In this document: positions 7,854 to 15,863 of the stretch, in pieces
How the letters are laid out: every line of letters begins with the position of its first letter
Position numbering within the stretch: position 1 is the stretch's first letter
From: Candidatus Rokuibacteriota bacterium
GTDB taxonomy: Bacteria > Methylomirabilota > Methylomirabilia > Rokubacteriales > CSP1-6
Length of the DNA stretch: 42,170 nt
NCBI GenBank assembly: GCA_003221515.1
Contig: QHSI01000028.1
Location: forward strand, 1 to 42,170
Reading direction: 5' to 3'
The notes under the pieces: model-generated
The model's input: only the letters and a program-made list of their open reading frames with translations
Databases searched by the model: none
What the model was told of the DNA's origin: nothing
Program-made: the position numbers and the translations under genes

Positions 7854-9456
7854 AGGACCCCCGGCGCCGAGCCGCCGCGCGTTCGGCTTCCAGTCGCTCG
7901 AGATCGACGGTCGAATGATCGGCGAACGTCATCGCGGCGGCGATGGCCGGATGGCGCGCGGCGATGAGCCGGTGCATGGCCTGGCAGATCCGCCGGTACG
8001 CCGGGTGTCCCTGCGGCGTGGTCCGCAGCTCGATCACGTGCATCGCCTCGCGCGCGTTCATCTCCATGTAGAAGCGGACGCGATACGCCATGGACACCGC
8101 GTAGGCGGCGACGTCCGGCAATCCTGCGGCCTCGATCGCGTCGTGGAGCTCGGCCGACTCCCCCAGCACGCGACGCCAGTCCTCGGCGGCGCCGGCCTCG
8201 TCGATCTCCTCGGGCATGACATAGCCGTGGCCCGGCGTGAGCCGCTGCCACTCGAGCGTGAGCAGGCGGTGCCGCTGCAGGTCGCGGAACGCGCCGTAGT
8301 CGCCGAGCACGTCGAAGCGATAGGACGTGCGCTCGAACGCGCGGCCGGGCTTGTGGCGCCGGTTCAGCCGCTTGCCGACGTAAGCCGCCAGCACCGCGCT
8401 GCGCTCGTCCGCCGTCATCCGCCGCGCGGTCTCCAGCAGCTCGGCGTCCCCTCGACTCGAGACCGCGTAGAGCGCGGCGGCGACGATCTTCACCTCGCCA
8501 TCGGGATCGAAGTCGGTGAGCGCGACGACTGCGTCGGGCGTCCTCGTGGTGCGCGACGCGGACATCGGCGGCACCAGCCGCCGCGCGACCTCACGCGTCT
8601 CCTTGCGCGTCTCCTCGAGATATGCGGACCAGGCGCCGCCCCGTTCCGGCACGTCGAGCCGCTTGAGGAACGCGGGGATGACCTTCCGCAGCTCGATCAG
8701 TATCAGGTCGGCGTAGTCCCGAACCTCGCGCAGCGGGTGGGCGCGCATCCGGAGCAGGAGCTGCTCGTATCCTTGGCCCGTGCCGTAGATCCCCACGTTC
8801 GACGTCGTCGCCGCGGGCAGCAGGCCGCGGAGCGTGTCGAGGGCCTTGGCGCGGATCGTCATCCGGTATACGCCCTCGGCCTCGGCCGGATCACGCGGGA
8901 ACTTCGCCTCGTAGAACGCTCGCAGCTTGGGGAGCCAGGCGCGGTAGGTGTCGAAGCACCGGTCGAGCGTCGCGACGTAGCGATCGTGGAGCGAGCCCGT
9001 CAGCTCGGCAGGCACGTGATAGCGGTACCGGCCGTCCGGCCGATCGTCGTAGGGAATGTAGCGCGTCGACTGCTCGAGGTAGGCCATCAAGCGGCCCCAC
9101 TCGAGCACCTTGGTCAGGAGGTTGGAGGCGCCCTCGCACGCCAGGTGCACGCCGCCGAGCTGGGCCACCGAATCGTCGCCGTACTCGCTGAGCACGCGCT
9201 CGTAGAGCTGCTCGGCCCGCTGCGTGCCGGCCTCGGCGTGCGCCGCGCCGCGGCCGGCCGCGGCGGACAGGCCGGCGGCCCCCACGAACTCGTCGACGAA
9301 GAGGCGGCGCAGCGACTTCGGCGACCGGGAGTAGCGGGCGAAGAGGGCGCCCTTCACGACCTCGGGGAGGTCGACGAGCGCGAACACGGGGCCGGTGAGG
9401 CTGGTGAAGTACGGGGCGAGGGCGGCCTGCTCGCTTGCGCTGAACTCTTCGGCCAT
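7840..9456 (-). CDS. double-domain FAD-dependent thymidylate synthase-like protein
   Basis: A 538-residue protein made of two tandem ThyX-like domains, about twice the usual 220-250. The N-terminal half keeps the serine side of the ThyX signature: R122-x7-S130 followed by TRY, with the preceding RH replaced by WG. The C-terminal half keeps R395-H396-R397 but has R405 where the serine should be. Both halves retain C-terminal blocks of the family (RMRAHPLREVRDYAD; NAREAMHVIELR). It may thus be a fused heterodimer-like ThyX or a derived flavoprotein. ATG 9456 follows TAAGAT by 8 nt; an in-frame GTG at 9474 is less likely. The 3' end lies in the inverted repeat. Confidence 0.8.
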   Translation of the reverse strand: MAEEFSASEQAALAPYFTSLTGPVFALVDLPEVVKGALFARYSRSPKSLRRLFVDEFVGAAGLSAAAGRGAAHAEAGTQRAEQLYERVLSEYGDDSVAQLGGVHLACEGASNLLTKVLEWGRLMAYLEQSTRYIPYDDRPDGRYRYHVPAELTGSLHDRYVATLDRCFDTYRAWLPKLRAFYEAKFPRDPAEAEGVYRMTIRAKALDTLRGLLPAATTSNVGIYGTGQGYEQLLLRMRAHPLREVRDYADLILIELRKVIPAFLKRLDVPERGGAWSAYLEETRKETREVARRLVPPMSASRTTRTPDAVVALTDFDPDGEVKIVAAALYAVSSRGDAELLETARRMTADERSAVLAAYVGKRLNRRHKPGRAFERTSYRFDVLGDYGAFRDLQRHRLLTLEWQRLTPGHGYVMPEEIDEAGAAEDWRRVLGESAELHDAIEAAGLPDVAAYAVSMAYRVRFYMEMNAREAMHVIELRTTPQGHPAYRRICQAMHRLIAARHPAIAAAMTFADHSTVDLERLEAERAAARRRGSSGGR

Positions 9457-9464
9457 CCCCCGCG

Positions 9465-9473
9465 ATCTTAGCA
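9465..9473 (-). promoter_or_regulatory. candidate extended -10 (TGCTAAGAT), leaderless
   Basis: TGC plus TAAGAT on the reverse strand lies 8 nt before ATG 9456 of the ThyX-like gene. If used, it excludes the upstream GTG start at 9474, which would lie upstream of the transcription start. Confidence 0.4.
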
Positions 9474-9604
9474 CCAGGCTGCCGCCTGCAGCCCGTCCTG
9501 AATCTGCCCGTCTTGAATCTTGAATCCGCTCGCGAACGGTACTACCATCCCCGCGTTACGGCCCCGATGTGCCGTGTCCTTCACCGTCGAAAGGAGTACG
9601 TCGC

Positions 9605-10810
9605 ATGAGGCGCAAAGCACTGCTCGTCGCCACCCTGATGCTGGCCGGCCTGATCGCGAGCGCACCCGCCGCGCTGGCCCAAACCGACTGCACCAAGGTC
9701 GTCCCGCCCTCGCCGTGGGGACCGAACGACCAGACCGGCGCCACCAACCGGGTGACACCGGCCGTCACGAAGGCCGCGGCCGCGGAGATCAAGGACGGCA
9801 AGGTCGTCGTCATGTCGTACCCGCTGACCGACGGGATTCCGCTCTTCGGAACGCGGTTCTCGAAGACGATCCTGACCGCGACGACGCTCGCCCCCGGCGG
9901 GGCGCTCGGCGAGAACCAGCTGACGTACATGGAGGACACCTGGCTGAGCCAGAGCCACGTGGGGACGCACCTCGACGGCATGGGGCACATCGGCCGCAAG
10001 GATTGCTACTTCAATCAGATCGCGATGGGCAAGTTCATCACGCAGAACAACATGACCAAGCTCGGTCTCGAGCACCTGAAGTCGTTCGCGACGCGCGGCG
10101 TGATCGTCGACATGGTCAAGGTCTATCAGGCCGCCGGCAAGTTCAAAGGCAACTCGGCGTGCAAGAAGCCCTGCATCGAGAAGGGCACCGTCATCACGAA
10201 GGCGGACATCGAGGCCGGCCTCAAGATGTACAACGTGACGCTGCGTGAAGGCGACATCCTCATCGTCCACACCGGCTGGGGCAACCTGTTCGAACAGTAC
10301 CCGGCGCAGAACGCCGTGTACAACTCGGGCGAGCCCGGCATCGGCAAAGAGGCGGCGGCCTGGCTCGTGTCCCAGAAGATCGTCGCGGTCGGCTCCGACA
10401 CCTGGGGCGTCGAGGTGATCCCCGGCGAGGACCCGAAGGAAGCGTTCATCGTCCACAACAGCTGGGGCAACCTGTTCGAACAGTACCCGGCGCAGAACGC
10501 CGTGTACAACTCGGGCGAGCCCGGCATCGGCAAAGAGGCGGCGGCCTGGCTCGTGTCCCAGAAGATCGTCGCGGTCGGCTCTGACACCTGGGGCGTCGAG
10601 GTGATCCCCGGCGAGGACCCGAAGGAAGCGTTCATCGTCCACAACATCCTGCTGACCGACGCCGGCATCCACATCATCGAGAACGTGCGGACGGATTTGA
10701 TGGCCGCCGAAGCCGATCAGACCAAGCGCGCGACGTTCTTCTTCAGCATGACCGTGCCCAAGGCGGTCGGGCTGACCGGCAACTTCGTCGCGATCGAGGG
10801 CATCCGCTAG
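9605..10810 (+). CDS. secreted cyclase-family (kynurenine formamidase-like) protein with internal duplication
   Basis: A 401-residue protein of the Pfam Cyclase family, metal-dependent hydrolases that include kynurenine formamidase. It has a signal peptide (residues 1-26, ending ALAQ) and the metal-binding motif HVGTHLDGMGH. From residue 225 a 62-residue block (GNLFEQYP... to ...EAFIVHN) occurs twice in succession. Without the second copy the protein would have about 339 residues, the expected size. The block contains conserved GSDTWGVEVIPG, so the fold may be disturbed or one copy may loop out. A good AAAGGAG site precedes ATG 9605. The next gene encodes a periplasmic binding protein. Confidence 0.88.
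   Translation: MRRKALLVATLMLAGLIASAPAALAQTDCTKVVPPSPWGPNDQTGATNRVTPAVTKAAAAEIKDGKVVVMSYPLTDGIPLFGTRFSKTILTATTLAPGGALGENQLTYMEDTWLSQSHVGTHLDGMGHIGRKDCYFNQIAMGKFITQNNMTKLGLEHLKSFATRGVIVDMVKVYQAAGKFKGNSACKKPCIEKGTVITKADIEAGLKMYNVTLREGDILIVHTGWGNLFEQYPAQNAVYNSGEPGIGKEAAAWLVSQKIVAVGSDTWGVEVIPGEDPKEAFIVHNSWGNLFEQYPAQNAVYNSGEPGIGKEAAAWLVSQKIVAVGSDTWGVEVIPGEDPKEAFIVHNILLTDAGIHIIENVRTDLMAAEADQTKRATFFFSMTVPKAVGLTGNFVAIEGIR
10277..10648 (+). repeat. 186-bp in-frame tandem duplication inside the cyclase gene
   Basis: Copy 1 is 10277-10462 and copy 2 is 10463-10648. Apart from the few bases next to the junction, they differ at one place that I can see: C at 10396 versus T at 10582, a silent serine change. 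The sequence TCATCGTCCACA occurs before copy 1, at the junction and at the end of copy 2, so unequal exchange at this 12-bp homology explains the event. The near identity means it is recent, or an assembly error. Confidence 0.95.
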
Positions 10811-10821
10811 GACCTTCCGCC

Positions 10822-11874
10822 GTGGGTAGCGCGCTGCGCCCGCCGGCGCCCCGCAGGGGGCGCCGGCGATTCTTTCTATGGATCAGCCCCGGGTGGGGCC
10901 TGCTGCTCTTGCTGCTGGCGGGCGCGAGCGCGCTCGTGGCCCAGGAGCGCCGCTACACCATCGCCTTCGCGAACCTCACCGAAGAGCCGGGCGTAACACT
11001 CGAGGGCACCGGGTTCACCGGCCGCGAGGTGCGCGAGAGCTTCGCGCTGGCGGCCCGCCGTCATCCCATCGATCTCGTGTTCTACGACAACCAGCGGGAT
11101 CCCAAGAAGGCGCTCGCGAACGTCGAGGAGGCGATCGGCCGGAAGGTCCACCTCTACATCCAGTACTGCGACGACCCCGTCACCAACGCGCGGGTCGGGG
11201 AGCGACTGCGCGCCGCGAAGATCGGCGTCCTGGCCATCAACACGCCGGTGCCCGACGCGCCGCTGTACACCCTCGACAACCGCGCGGCCGGCCGCATCGC
11301 CGGCGAGGCGTTGTCGGAGTATGGCGTCAAGAACTGGCGGAGCGCGCCGACGATCGGCGTGGTGCTGGGCAACATGGGGTCCCGGGACCATCGCGTTTCC
11401 GAGCGAGTCCAGGGAGCGACCGAAGGCCTGAAGCGTCATCTCCCCGCGCTCAAGATCTCGACGCTCGATACCCAGGGCAACGCGGCACAGGTGGCGACGC
11501 TGGTCGGCAAGCTGCTGGCGAGTCATCCCGCGACGAAGGTCCTGATCGCCGCGATGGACGACGCCTCGGCGCTGGCGGCGAAGAGTGCGCTCGACTCCGC
11601 GGGGAGACTCCACGACGGCGCCATCGTAGGCCAGGGGGTCGATCGCTCAGTGCACGGCGGGATCAACGACCGCAAGGAGATCGACCCGGCCAACCGCGGG
11701 AGCATCGTGCTCGGCTCGGTGGCGTTCTATCTCGACCGATACGGCTACGACGTCCTTCCGATCGCGATGCGCATGCTGCGGGGCGAGGCGGTGGCGCCGC
11801 GCACGGTGACCGCCCACCGCCTGATCACCGCCGCGAACGTCTTCATCGAGTACCCTCCCTACGACATGAACTGA
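10822..11874 (+). CDS. sugar-type ABC transporter substrate-binding protein (orphan)
   Basis: A 350-residue periplasmic binding protein of the ribose/galactose type (Peripla_BP_4, LacI-like fold). Blocks include the first strand YTIAFANL, VHLYIQYCDD, IGVLAINTPV, and MDDASALAAKSALDSAG. The leader has basic residues before a hydrophobic stretch; RRRFFLW resembles a twin-arginine motif. It starts with GTG 10822, 11 nt after the cyclase stop, so the two are probably cotranscribed. No permease or ATPase is adjacent. A strong hairpin lies within its first codons, so the start is uncertain, although no better in-frame start exists before the hydrophobic segment. Confidence 0.75.
   Translation: MGSALRPPAPRRGRRRFFLWISPGWGLLLLLLAGASALVAQERRYTIAFANLTEEPGVTLEGTGFTGREVRESFALAARRHPIDLVFYDNQRDPKKALANVEEAIGRKVHLYIQYCDDPVTNARVGERLRAAKIGVLAINTPVPDAPLYTLDNRAAGRIAGEALSEYGVKNWRSAPTIGVVLGNMGSRDHRVSERVQGATEGLKRHLPALKISTLDTQGNAAQVATLVGKLLASHPATKVLIAAMDDASALAAKSALDSAGRLHDGAIVGQGVDRSVHGGINDRKEIDPANRGSIVLGSVAFYLDRYGYDVLPIAMRMLRGEAVAPRTVTAHRLITAANVFIEYPPYDMN
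10841..10868 (+). terminator. terminator-like 12-bp hairpin within the start of the binding-protein gene
   Basis: Arms 10841-10852 and 10857-10868 pair perfectly with a GCAG loop and are followed by ATTCTTTCT. This looks like an intrinsic terminator after the cyclase gene or an attenuator between the two genes, but it falls in codons 7-16 of the binding-protein frame. Confidence 0.5.
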
Positions 11875-11881
11875 GGGGCGA

Positions 11882-13132
11882 TCAGCGCCGCGCGGGCGGG
11901 TCGACCGCAAAGAGCCCTTCGGCGCCCGCGCCTACCGCGTCGGGCGACGCGGCGAAGCTGACCGCTCCAGCGTTGCTCATCGCGGCGAACGGATAGAGCC
12001 CGAAGGACACGAGCTTGCCCCCGCCCGGAAGGCCGTCGCCCGCGGCGGCGACTTTCGTGGTGCCGTCGAGACCGGTGACGAACGCCGCGACCGGCGCGCT
12101 CGCGCCGTCCACCGAGGCGATGAATCCGACCGTACCCATCGCGCTCAGCGACGGCCAGAGCCCGAAGTGGGAGAAGACGCCGCCTCCCGGCGCCGCGTCA
12201 CCGAGTCCGACGACTCGCCGGAGTCGATCGTCGATGACGTAGATCGCCCCGGCGATGGGCGCATTCTTCAAGATCGCGTTGAAGGCGACGGCGCCCGCAT
12301 CGTTCAGGGCCACACGTTCGGAGAACTTCGCGAAGATCCCACCGTCCGGCGTCTCATCGCCGGCGGCGACGATCATCCGGACGGCGTCGCCCTTGGCCCG
12401 GAAGACGCCGCCGGGCGCCGCGCGCCCCTCCACGACGGCGCCGAAGGCGATGACACCGCTGCCGTTGATCGATGGTGGCCCGAAGGCCGCGAAGCTGCCA
12501 CCAGCCGGCGTGGGATCGCCCTGGGCGACGACCTTGCGCGTCTTGCCGCCCGCGTGCAGATAGATCGCCTCCAGGCTCTCCCGACCGCGCCGAACGGAGG
12601 CGAGGAAGGCGACGTCGCCACGGTCGTTGATGGCCGGAACGTCGACACTCGCGAGCGTCCCGGACGGAATACCCGGTGCGGTCGCCCCGGCCAACGCCAC
12701 CACTCTCACGCGACGCTCGGACGCCACGAAGATGCCCTCGACGGCCCGGGCGCCGGAGATCGCGGCCGCGAACGCGAGCTCGCCGGCGTTGTTGAGCGCC
12801 GGAATCGGGTGCCGGCCGAATCCCGAGAACACGCCTCCGCCGGGCACGGGATCACCGTCAGCGGCGATCTTGGTGATCCGCGCTCCCGACGCGAGGAAGA
12901 ATCCTTCGCTGGTGCGCCCGCGCACCACCGTGGCGAAGAATGCGACCTGGCCTTTGTCGTTGACGGGCGCCACGATCGGCAGCGACTCGACGCTGAACCG
13001 GTCGAACGCGCCGCCGCCGGGCGCCGGCTGCCCGGTGACGACGACGCGGCGAATGGCCGGGGGCTCCGCGCCGAGCGATCCGGCGGGCGACAGCAACGCC
13101 GCCAGCGCGACAGCGATGCAGGCTCTGAGCAT
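11882..13132 (-). CDS. secreted seven-repeat protein, probable beta-propeller
   Basis: A 416-residue protein with a signal peptide (about residues 1-22) and seven repeats of about 55 residues. Each repeat has the pattern GDxxPGGGxFxxF...xxNxxGxVAFxA...GxF...V. Seven such units fit a seven-bladed beta-propeller. I cannot name the family with certainty; similar repeats occur in choice-of-anchor surface proteins. A binding or scaffold role outside the cytoplasm is likely. Its 3' end is convergent with the binding-protein gene (7-nt gap). ATG 13132 follows TATAGT by 8 nt without a ribosome binding site. Confidence 0.7.
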   Translation of the reverse strand: MLRACIAVALAALLSPAGSLGAEPPAIRRVVVTGQPAPGGGAFDRFSVESLPIVAPVNDKGQVAFFATVVRGRTSEGFFLASGARITKIAADGDPVPGGGVFSGFGRHPIPALNNAGELAFAAAISGARAVEGIFVASERRVRVVALAGATAPGIPSGTLASVDVPAINDRGDVAFLASVRRGRESLEAIYLHAGGKTRKVVAQGDPTPAGGSFAAFGPPSINGSGVIAFGAVVEGRAAPGGVFRAKGDAVRMIVAAGDETPDGGIFAKFSERVALNDAGAVAFNAILKNAPIAGAIYVIDDRLRRVVGLGDAAPGGGVFSHFGLWPSLSAMGTVGFIASVDGASAPVAAFVTGLDGTTKVAAAGDGLPGGGKLVSFGLYPFAAMSNAGAVSFAASPDAVGAGAEGLFAVDPPARR

Positions 13133-13140
13133 GACGTGAG

Positions 13141-13146
13141 ACTATA
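13141..13146 (-). promoter_or_regulatory. candidate -10 (TATAGT) of the repeat-protein gene
   Basis: TATAGT on the reverse strand is 8 nt from ATG 13132, giving a leader of about 1-3 nt. It abuts the 13147-13164 hairpin. Confidence 0.4.
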
Positions 13147-13164
13147 GCGGCTCGATGGAGCCGC
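13147..13164. promoter_or_regulatory. palindrome between divergent secreted-protein genes
   Basis: GCGGCTC and GAGCCGC pair perfectly around a GATG loop. The 36-nt space between the divergent repeat-protein and Cys-rich-protein genes holds this palindrome and the -10 box, so it may be an operator controlling both directions. It may also simply be an RNA hairpin close to ATG 13169. Confidence 0.35.
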
Positions 13165-13168
13165 AGCA

Positions 13169-13414
13169 ATGACGGTCGCCCCGATCGCGCTCGGCGCCCT
13201 TCTGGCGTTCGGCCTGACGAGCGCGAATGGCTCGGTGGCTCAACGGGCGGGCTGGGAATTCACGGGGTCCTGCTACTGCAAGGCATCCGGCGAGCTCCGA
13301 TGCGTTCCAAATCAGACCGAGGTTCAGTGTCGTCACCGCTGCACCGAGGAGCTGTGCGACGAATGGTTCTGGCTCGAGCGACGTCCGTGCTGGAACTGGG
13401 GCTACGGCGGCTAA
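13169..13414 (+). CDS. small secreted cysteine-rich protein
   Basis: An 81-residue protein with a signal peptide (about residues 1-25) and a mature part of about 56 residues with seven cysteines (35, 37, 45, 54, 58, 63, 74) and a Trp-rich tail (WFWLERRPCWNW). The CxC and regularly spaced cysteines suggest disulfide knots or metal binding; an odd number leaves one free thiol or a dimer bond. I recognise no family. Its stop overlaps the ATG of the ZnuA-like gene (TAATG), so the two are translationally coupled and probably function together in the periplasm. Confidence 0.65.
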   Translation: MTVAPIALGALLAFGLTSANGSVAQRAGWEFTGSCYCKASGELRCVPNQTEVQCRHRCTEELCDEWFWLERRPCWNWGYGG

Positions 13415-14352
13415 TGCGCGCGACCGCGCGCGCGCGCTGGAGGCTGGCGCCGCTCGGCGCCCTGCTGCTGATCGCGGCCTGGGGGGCGCCGACTGCGCAC
13501 GGCGCTGAAGCCAGGCTGCGAATCGTCGCCACGCTGCCGGACCTCTTCGTCCTCACGCGCGCCGTGGCGGGTGAAGGAGCAACGGTCGACCTGATCGCGC
13601 GCTTCGGCCAGAATCCCCACGACATGGAAGTCCGGCCGAGCCAGATACTCCTCGTTCGCCGGGCCGACGTTCTCGTCCGCAATGGGCTCGAGGAGGACGC
13701 GTGGATCGACGTGATGGTGAATGCCGGCGCGAACCCGAGAGTGCTCCGCGGCTCGCCCAACGTGGTCGACGCCTCGCAAGGCGTCCACATCCTCAAGGTC
13801 CTGACCGGGCGGGTCGATCGATCGCTGGGAGACGTGCACCCGCTCGGGAGCCCCCACTACACGCTCGACCCGGACAACGTCGCGATCGTCACCGCGAACA
13901 TCGCGGCCGGACTGGCGAGAGCCGCGCCCGAGTCGGCTCGCGCATTCGAGGCCAACCGCCAGGCGTTGCTGGAGAGGGTCGCCGAAGCCGACCGGCGCTG
14001 GAAGGCCGCGCTCGCGCCTTTCCGCGGCACTGCGATCGTGAGCTATCACGACAGCTGGCCGTACTTCTATCGGGCGTTCGGGTTCGTGGAGGGCGGCGTC
14101 GTCGAGGATCGGCCGGGGATTCCTGCCTCACCGCAGCACCTGGCGGCGCTGATCCGCCACATGCGTGAGCAACAGATCAAGGTCATCCTGCACGAGAGCT
14201 GGTATCCCTCGGACCTCACGGCCCGGATCGCCAGGGAGACCGGCGCGAAGCTGCTCGTGGTCCCGCAGTCACCCGGCGCCCTGAAGGGCACCGAGGACTA
14301 CATCACGCACCTGGAGCACCTGGTCAGCGCCCTCGCGAACGCGCTCAAGTAG
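13414..14352 (+). CDS. ZnuA/TroA-like metal-binding protein (orphan)
   Basis: A 312-residue cluster A-I periplasmic metal-binding protein of the zinc/manganese type, with a signal peptide (about residues 1-31). Metal ligands fit H69 (NPHDMEVRPSQ), H148 (HPLGSPHYTLDP) and H212 (SYHDSWPYF), with an acidic fourth ligand near the C-terminal part. The usual His-rich loop of ZnuA is missing, so manganese or another metal is also possible. ATG 13414 is chosen because it precedes the signal peptide and overlaps the upstream stop. No ABC permease or ATPase is in the window. Confidence 0.85.
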   Translation: MRATARARWRLAPLGALLLIAAWGAPTAHGAEARLRIVATLPDLFVLTRAVAGEGATVDLIARFGQNPHDMEVRPSQILLVRRADVLVRNGLEEDAWIDVMVNAGANPRVLRGSPNVVDASQGVHILKVLTGRVDRSLGDVHPLGSPHYTLDPDNVAIVTANIAAGLARAAPESARAFEANRQALLERVAEADRRWKAALAPFRGTAIVSYHDSWPYFYRAFGFVEGGVVEDRPGIPASPQHLAALIRHMREQQIKVILHESWYPSDLTARIARETGAKLLVVPQSPGALKGTEDYITHLEHLVSALANALK

Positions 14353-14361
14353 CTCCCGGGA

Positions 14362-14727
14362 TCAGCTCTTCCGCATGTAGGCCGGCGTCTCGCCGGTGAG
14401 GAAGTCCTCGCGCGGCGGCGCGAAGATGTCGATGACCTCGGTGTCCTCGGGGAACCACGCCTCGTGCTCGACGCCGCCCGGGATCACGCCGAGATCACCC
14501 GGCCCGCACGTGCGCTTCTCGTTGCCGAGACGGAACTCCATCTTCCCCTTGACCACCCAGAAGAGCTGCTCGTGGGGGTGTTGATGGGCGGCCGCGTGGA
14601 CGCCGGCCTTCATCGACCACCACACGATCATCTCTTTGTCGCCGACGAGGATCCGTCGCGTGATCGTGTCCGTGATTTTCTCTTCGGGCAGGTTTTTGAG
14701 CGCGTGGTAGCCCTTCATGCTTGGCAT
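14362..14727 (-). CDS. single-domain cupin
   Basis: A 121-residue cupin barrel. Motif 1 is HQHPHEQ (H48, H50, E53/Q54) ending at KG, and motif 2 is GVIPGGVEHEA (H88), so a metal site is likely. The role could be enzymatic (dioxygenase, isomerase) or sensory; nothing in the neighbourhood decides. ATG 14727 has GGGAGGAGG about 8 nt upstream. It is divergent from the LLM oxidoreductase at 14823, with 95 nt between them. Confidence 0.88.
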   Translation of the reverse strand: MPSMKGYHALKNLPEEKITDTITRRILVGDKEMIVWWSMKAGVHAAAHQHPHEQLFWVVKGKMEFRLGNEKRTCGPGDLGVIPGGVEHEAWFPEDTEVIDIFAPPREDFLTGETPAYMRKS

Positions 14728-14790
14728 CGGACGGCCTCCTCCCGGTGGGTGCCCGAAGATTGATCGGGGACCGTCCGGCTGTCAAGAGAA

Positions 14791-14799
14791 TGCTAGGCT
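14791..14799 (+). promoter_or_regulatory. candidate extended -10 (TGCTAGGCT)
   Basis: TGC plus TAGGCT precedes the LLM gene and gives a leader of about 17 nt with the site GAGGGAGG. It is the same GCTANNNT form seen before the leaderless candidates, here with a normal leader. Confidence 0.4.
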
Positions 14800-14822
14800 C
14801 GGGCTCCACCGAGGGAGGCGAT

Positions 14823-15812
14823 ATGGCCAGGCTCAAGATCGGGTTTATCCCCATCGAAGGCGGCGAGTACTACCGGGAGGCGCTCGACGAAGTCACCCGA
14901 GCGGAAGAGCTCGGCCTCGACTCCGTATGGATGGAGGAGCACCACTCGGTGACGAATCACTACTGGCCGTCGCCGCTCACGGTGCTCGCCGGCTTCGCGA
15001 CGCGCACGTCGCGGATGATGCTCGGCACCGACATCGTCGTCGCCGCCTTCCACCATCCCGTACGCCTCGCCGAGGACGTCGCGATGCTCGACGTGATGTC
15101 CCGCGGGCGCATCACGCTCGGCATCGCGATCGGGTACAAGCCGGACGAGTTCGCGCTCTACGGCGTCGAGCTGGAGAAGCGCGGCGCCAGGTTCGAGGAG
15201 CAGCTGGCGATCATGAAGGCCCTCTGGACCCAGGAGCGGGTGAGCTTCAAGGGCACATACTACACGGTCGACGGTAGGCTCGAGCCGAAGCCCCTGACCA
15301 GACCGCACCCGCCCCTGTGGATCGGCGGCTGGGGCGACATCACCCTCCGACGGGCGGCCACGCTGGCCGACAACTGGATCCCCGGGCCGACCGCCGATCT
15401 CAAGCGCCTGCTCGCCGGCAAGAAGCGCTTCCTCGAGAACCGGCAGGCCGCCGGGCGCGCCGAGGCCGTCACCGAATGGCCCCTGACTCGCGATCTGATC
15501 ATTGCCGAAACCGACCGAAAGGCTCGGGAGCTCGCCGAGGAGCACATCATGATCGCGTACCGGAGGGAGTACGCCGGCGGCTGGCGCCACCCGTTCATCG
15601 ACTCCTCGATCGCGACCGATCTGGACCGGCTCATGGAGGACCGGTTCATCATCGGAGGACCCGATCAGTGCATTCGGCAGATCCGGCGCTTCGTGACGGA
15701 GTACGGAATGACGCATCTGATCTGTCGGACCTTCTTCCCGGGCATGGCGCACGGGCACATCATGCGCGAACTCGATCTGATCGCGCGCGAGGTGGCGCCT
15801 GCGTTTCAGTGA
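14823..15812 (+). CDS. LLM class flavin-dependent oxidoreductase
   Basis: A 329-residue luciferase-like TIM-barrel enzyme using FMN or F420. Family blocks are LGLDSVWMEEHHSV, LGTDIVVAAFHHPVRLAEDVAMLD, GRITLGIAIGY, EPKPLTRPHPPLWIGG and GGPDQCIRQI. The HH pair near residue 40 (EEHHSV) is typical of the alkanal-monooxygenase branch. The substrate is unknown. ATG 14823 has GAGGGAGG 5 nt upstream. The next gene encodes a dihydroorotate-dehydrogenase-like enzyme with its own strong promoter. Confidence 0.9.
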   Translation: MARLKIGFIPIEGGEYYREALDEVTRAEELGLDSVWMEEHHSVTNHYWPSPLTVLAGFATRTSRMMLGTDIVVAAFHHPVRLAEDVAMLDVMSRGRITLGIAIGYKPDEFALYGVELEKRGARFEEQLAIMKALWTQERVSFKGTYYTVDGRLEPKPLTRPHPPLWIGGWGDITLRRAATLADNWIPGPTADLKRLLAGKKRFLENRQAAGRAEAVTEWPLTRDLIIAETDRKARELAEEHIMIAYRREYAGGWRHPFIDSSIATDLDRLMEDRFIIGGPDQCIRQIRRFVTEYGMTHLICRTFFPGMAHGHIMRELDLIAREVAPAFQ

Positions 15813-15831
15813 CGCACGACTCGTAAGTATC

Positions 15832-15840
15832 TGATATAAT
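15832..15840 (+). promoter_or_regulatory. consensus extended -10 (TGATATAAT)
   Basis: A perfect TATAAT (15835-15840) with an upstream TG at the right place. It is strikingly AT-rich for this genome and drives the gene starting at 15864, whose ribosome binding site AGGAAGAG follows within the leader. Confidence 0.6.
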
Positions 15841-15863
15841 GGACGCTTGCAGGAAGAGATTCG

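Noticed and set aside
10271-10660. Origin of the cyclase duplication as a mobile element or CRISPR-like repeat
   Set aside because: Only two units with no spacer, no transposase and a 12-bp homology at the edges; simple unequal exchange suffices.
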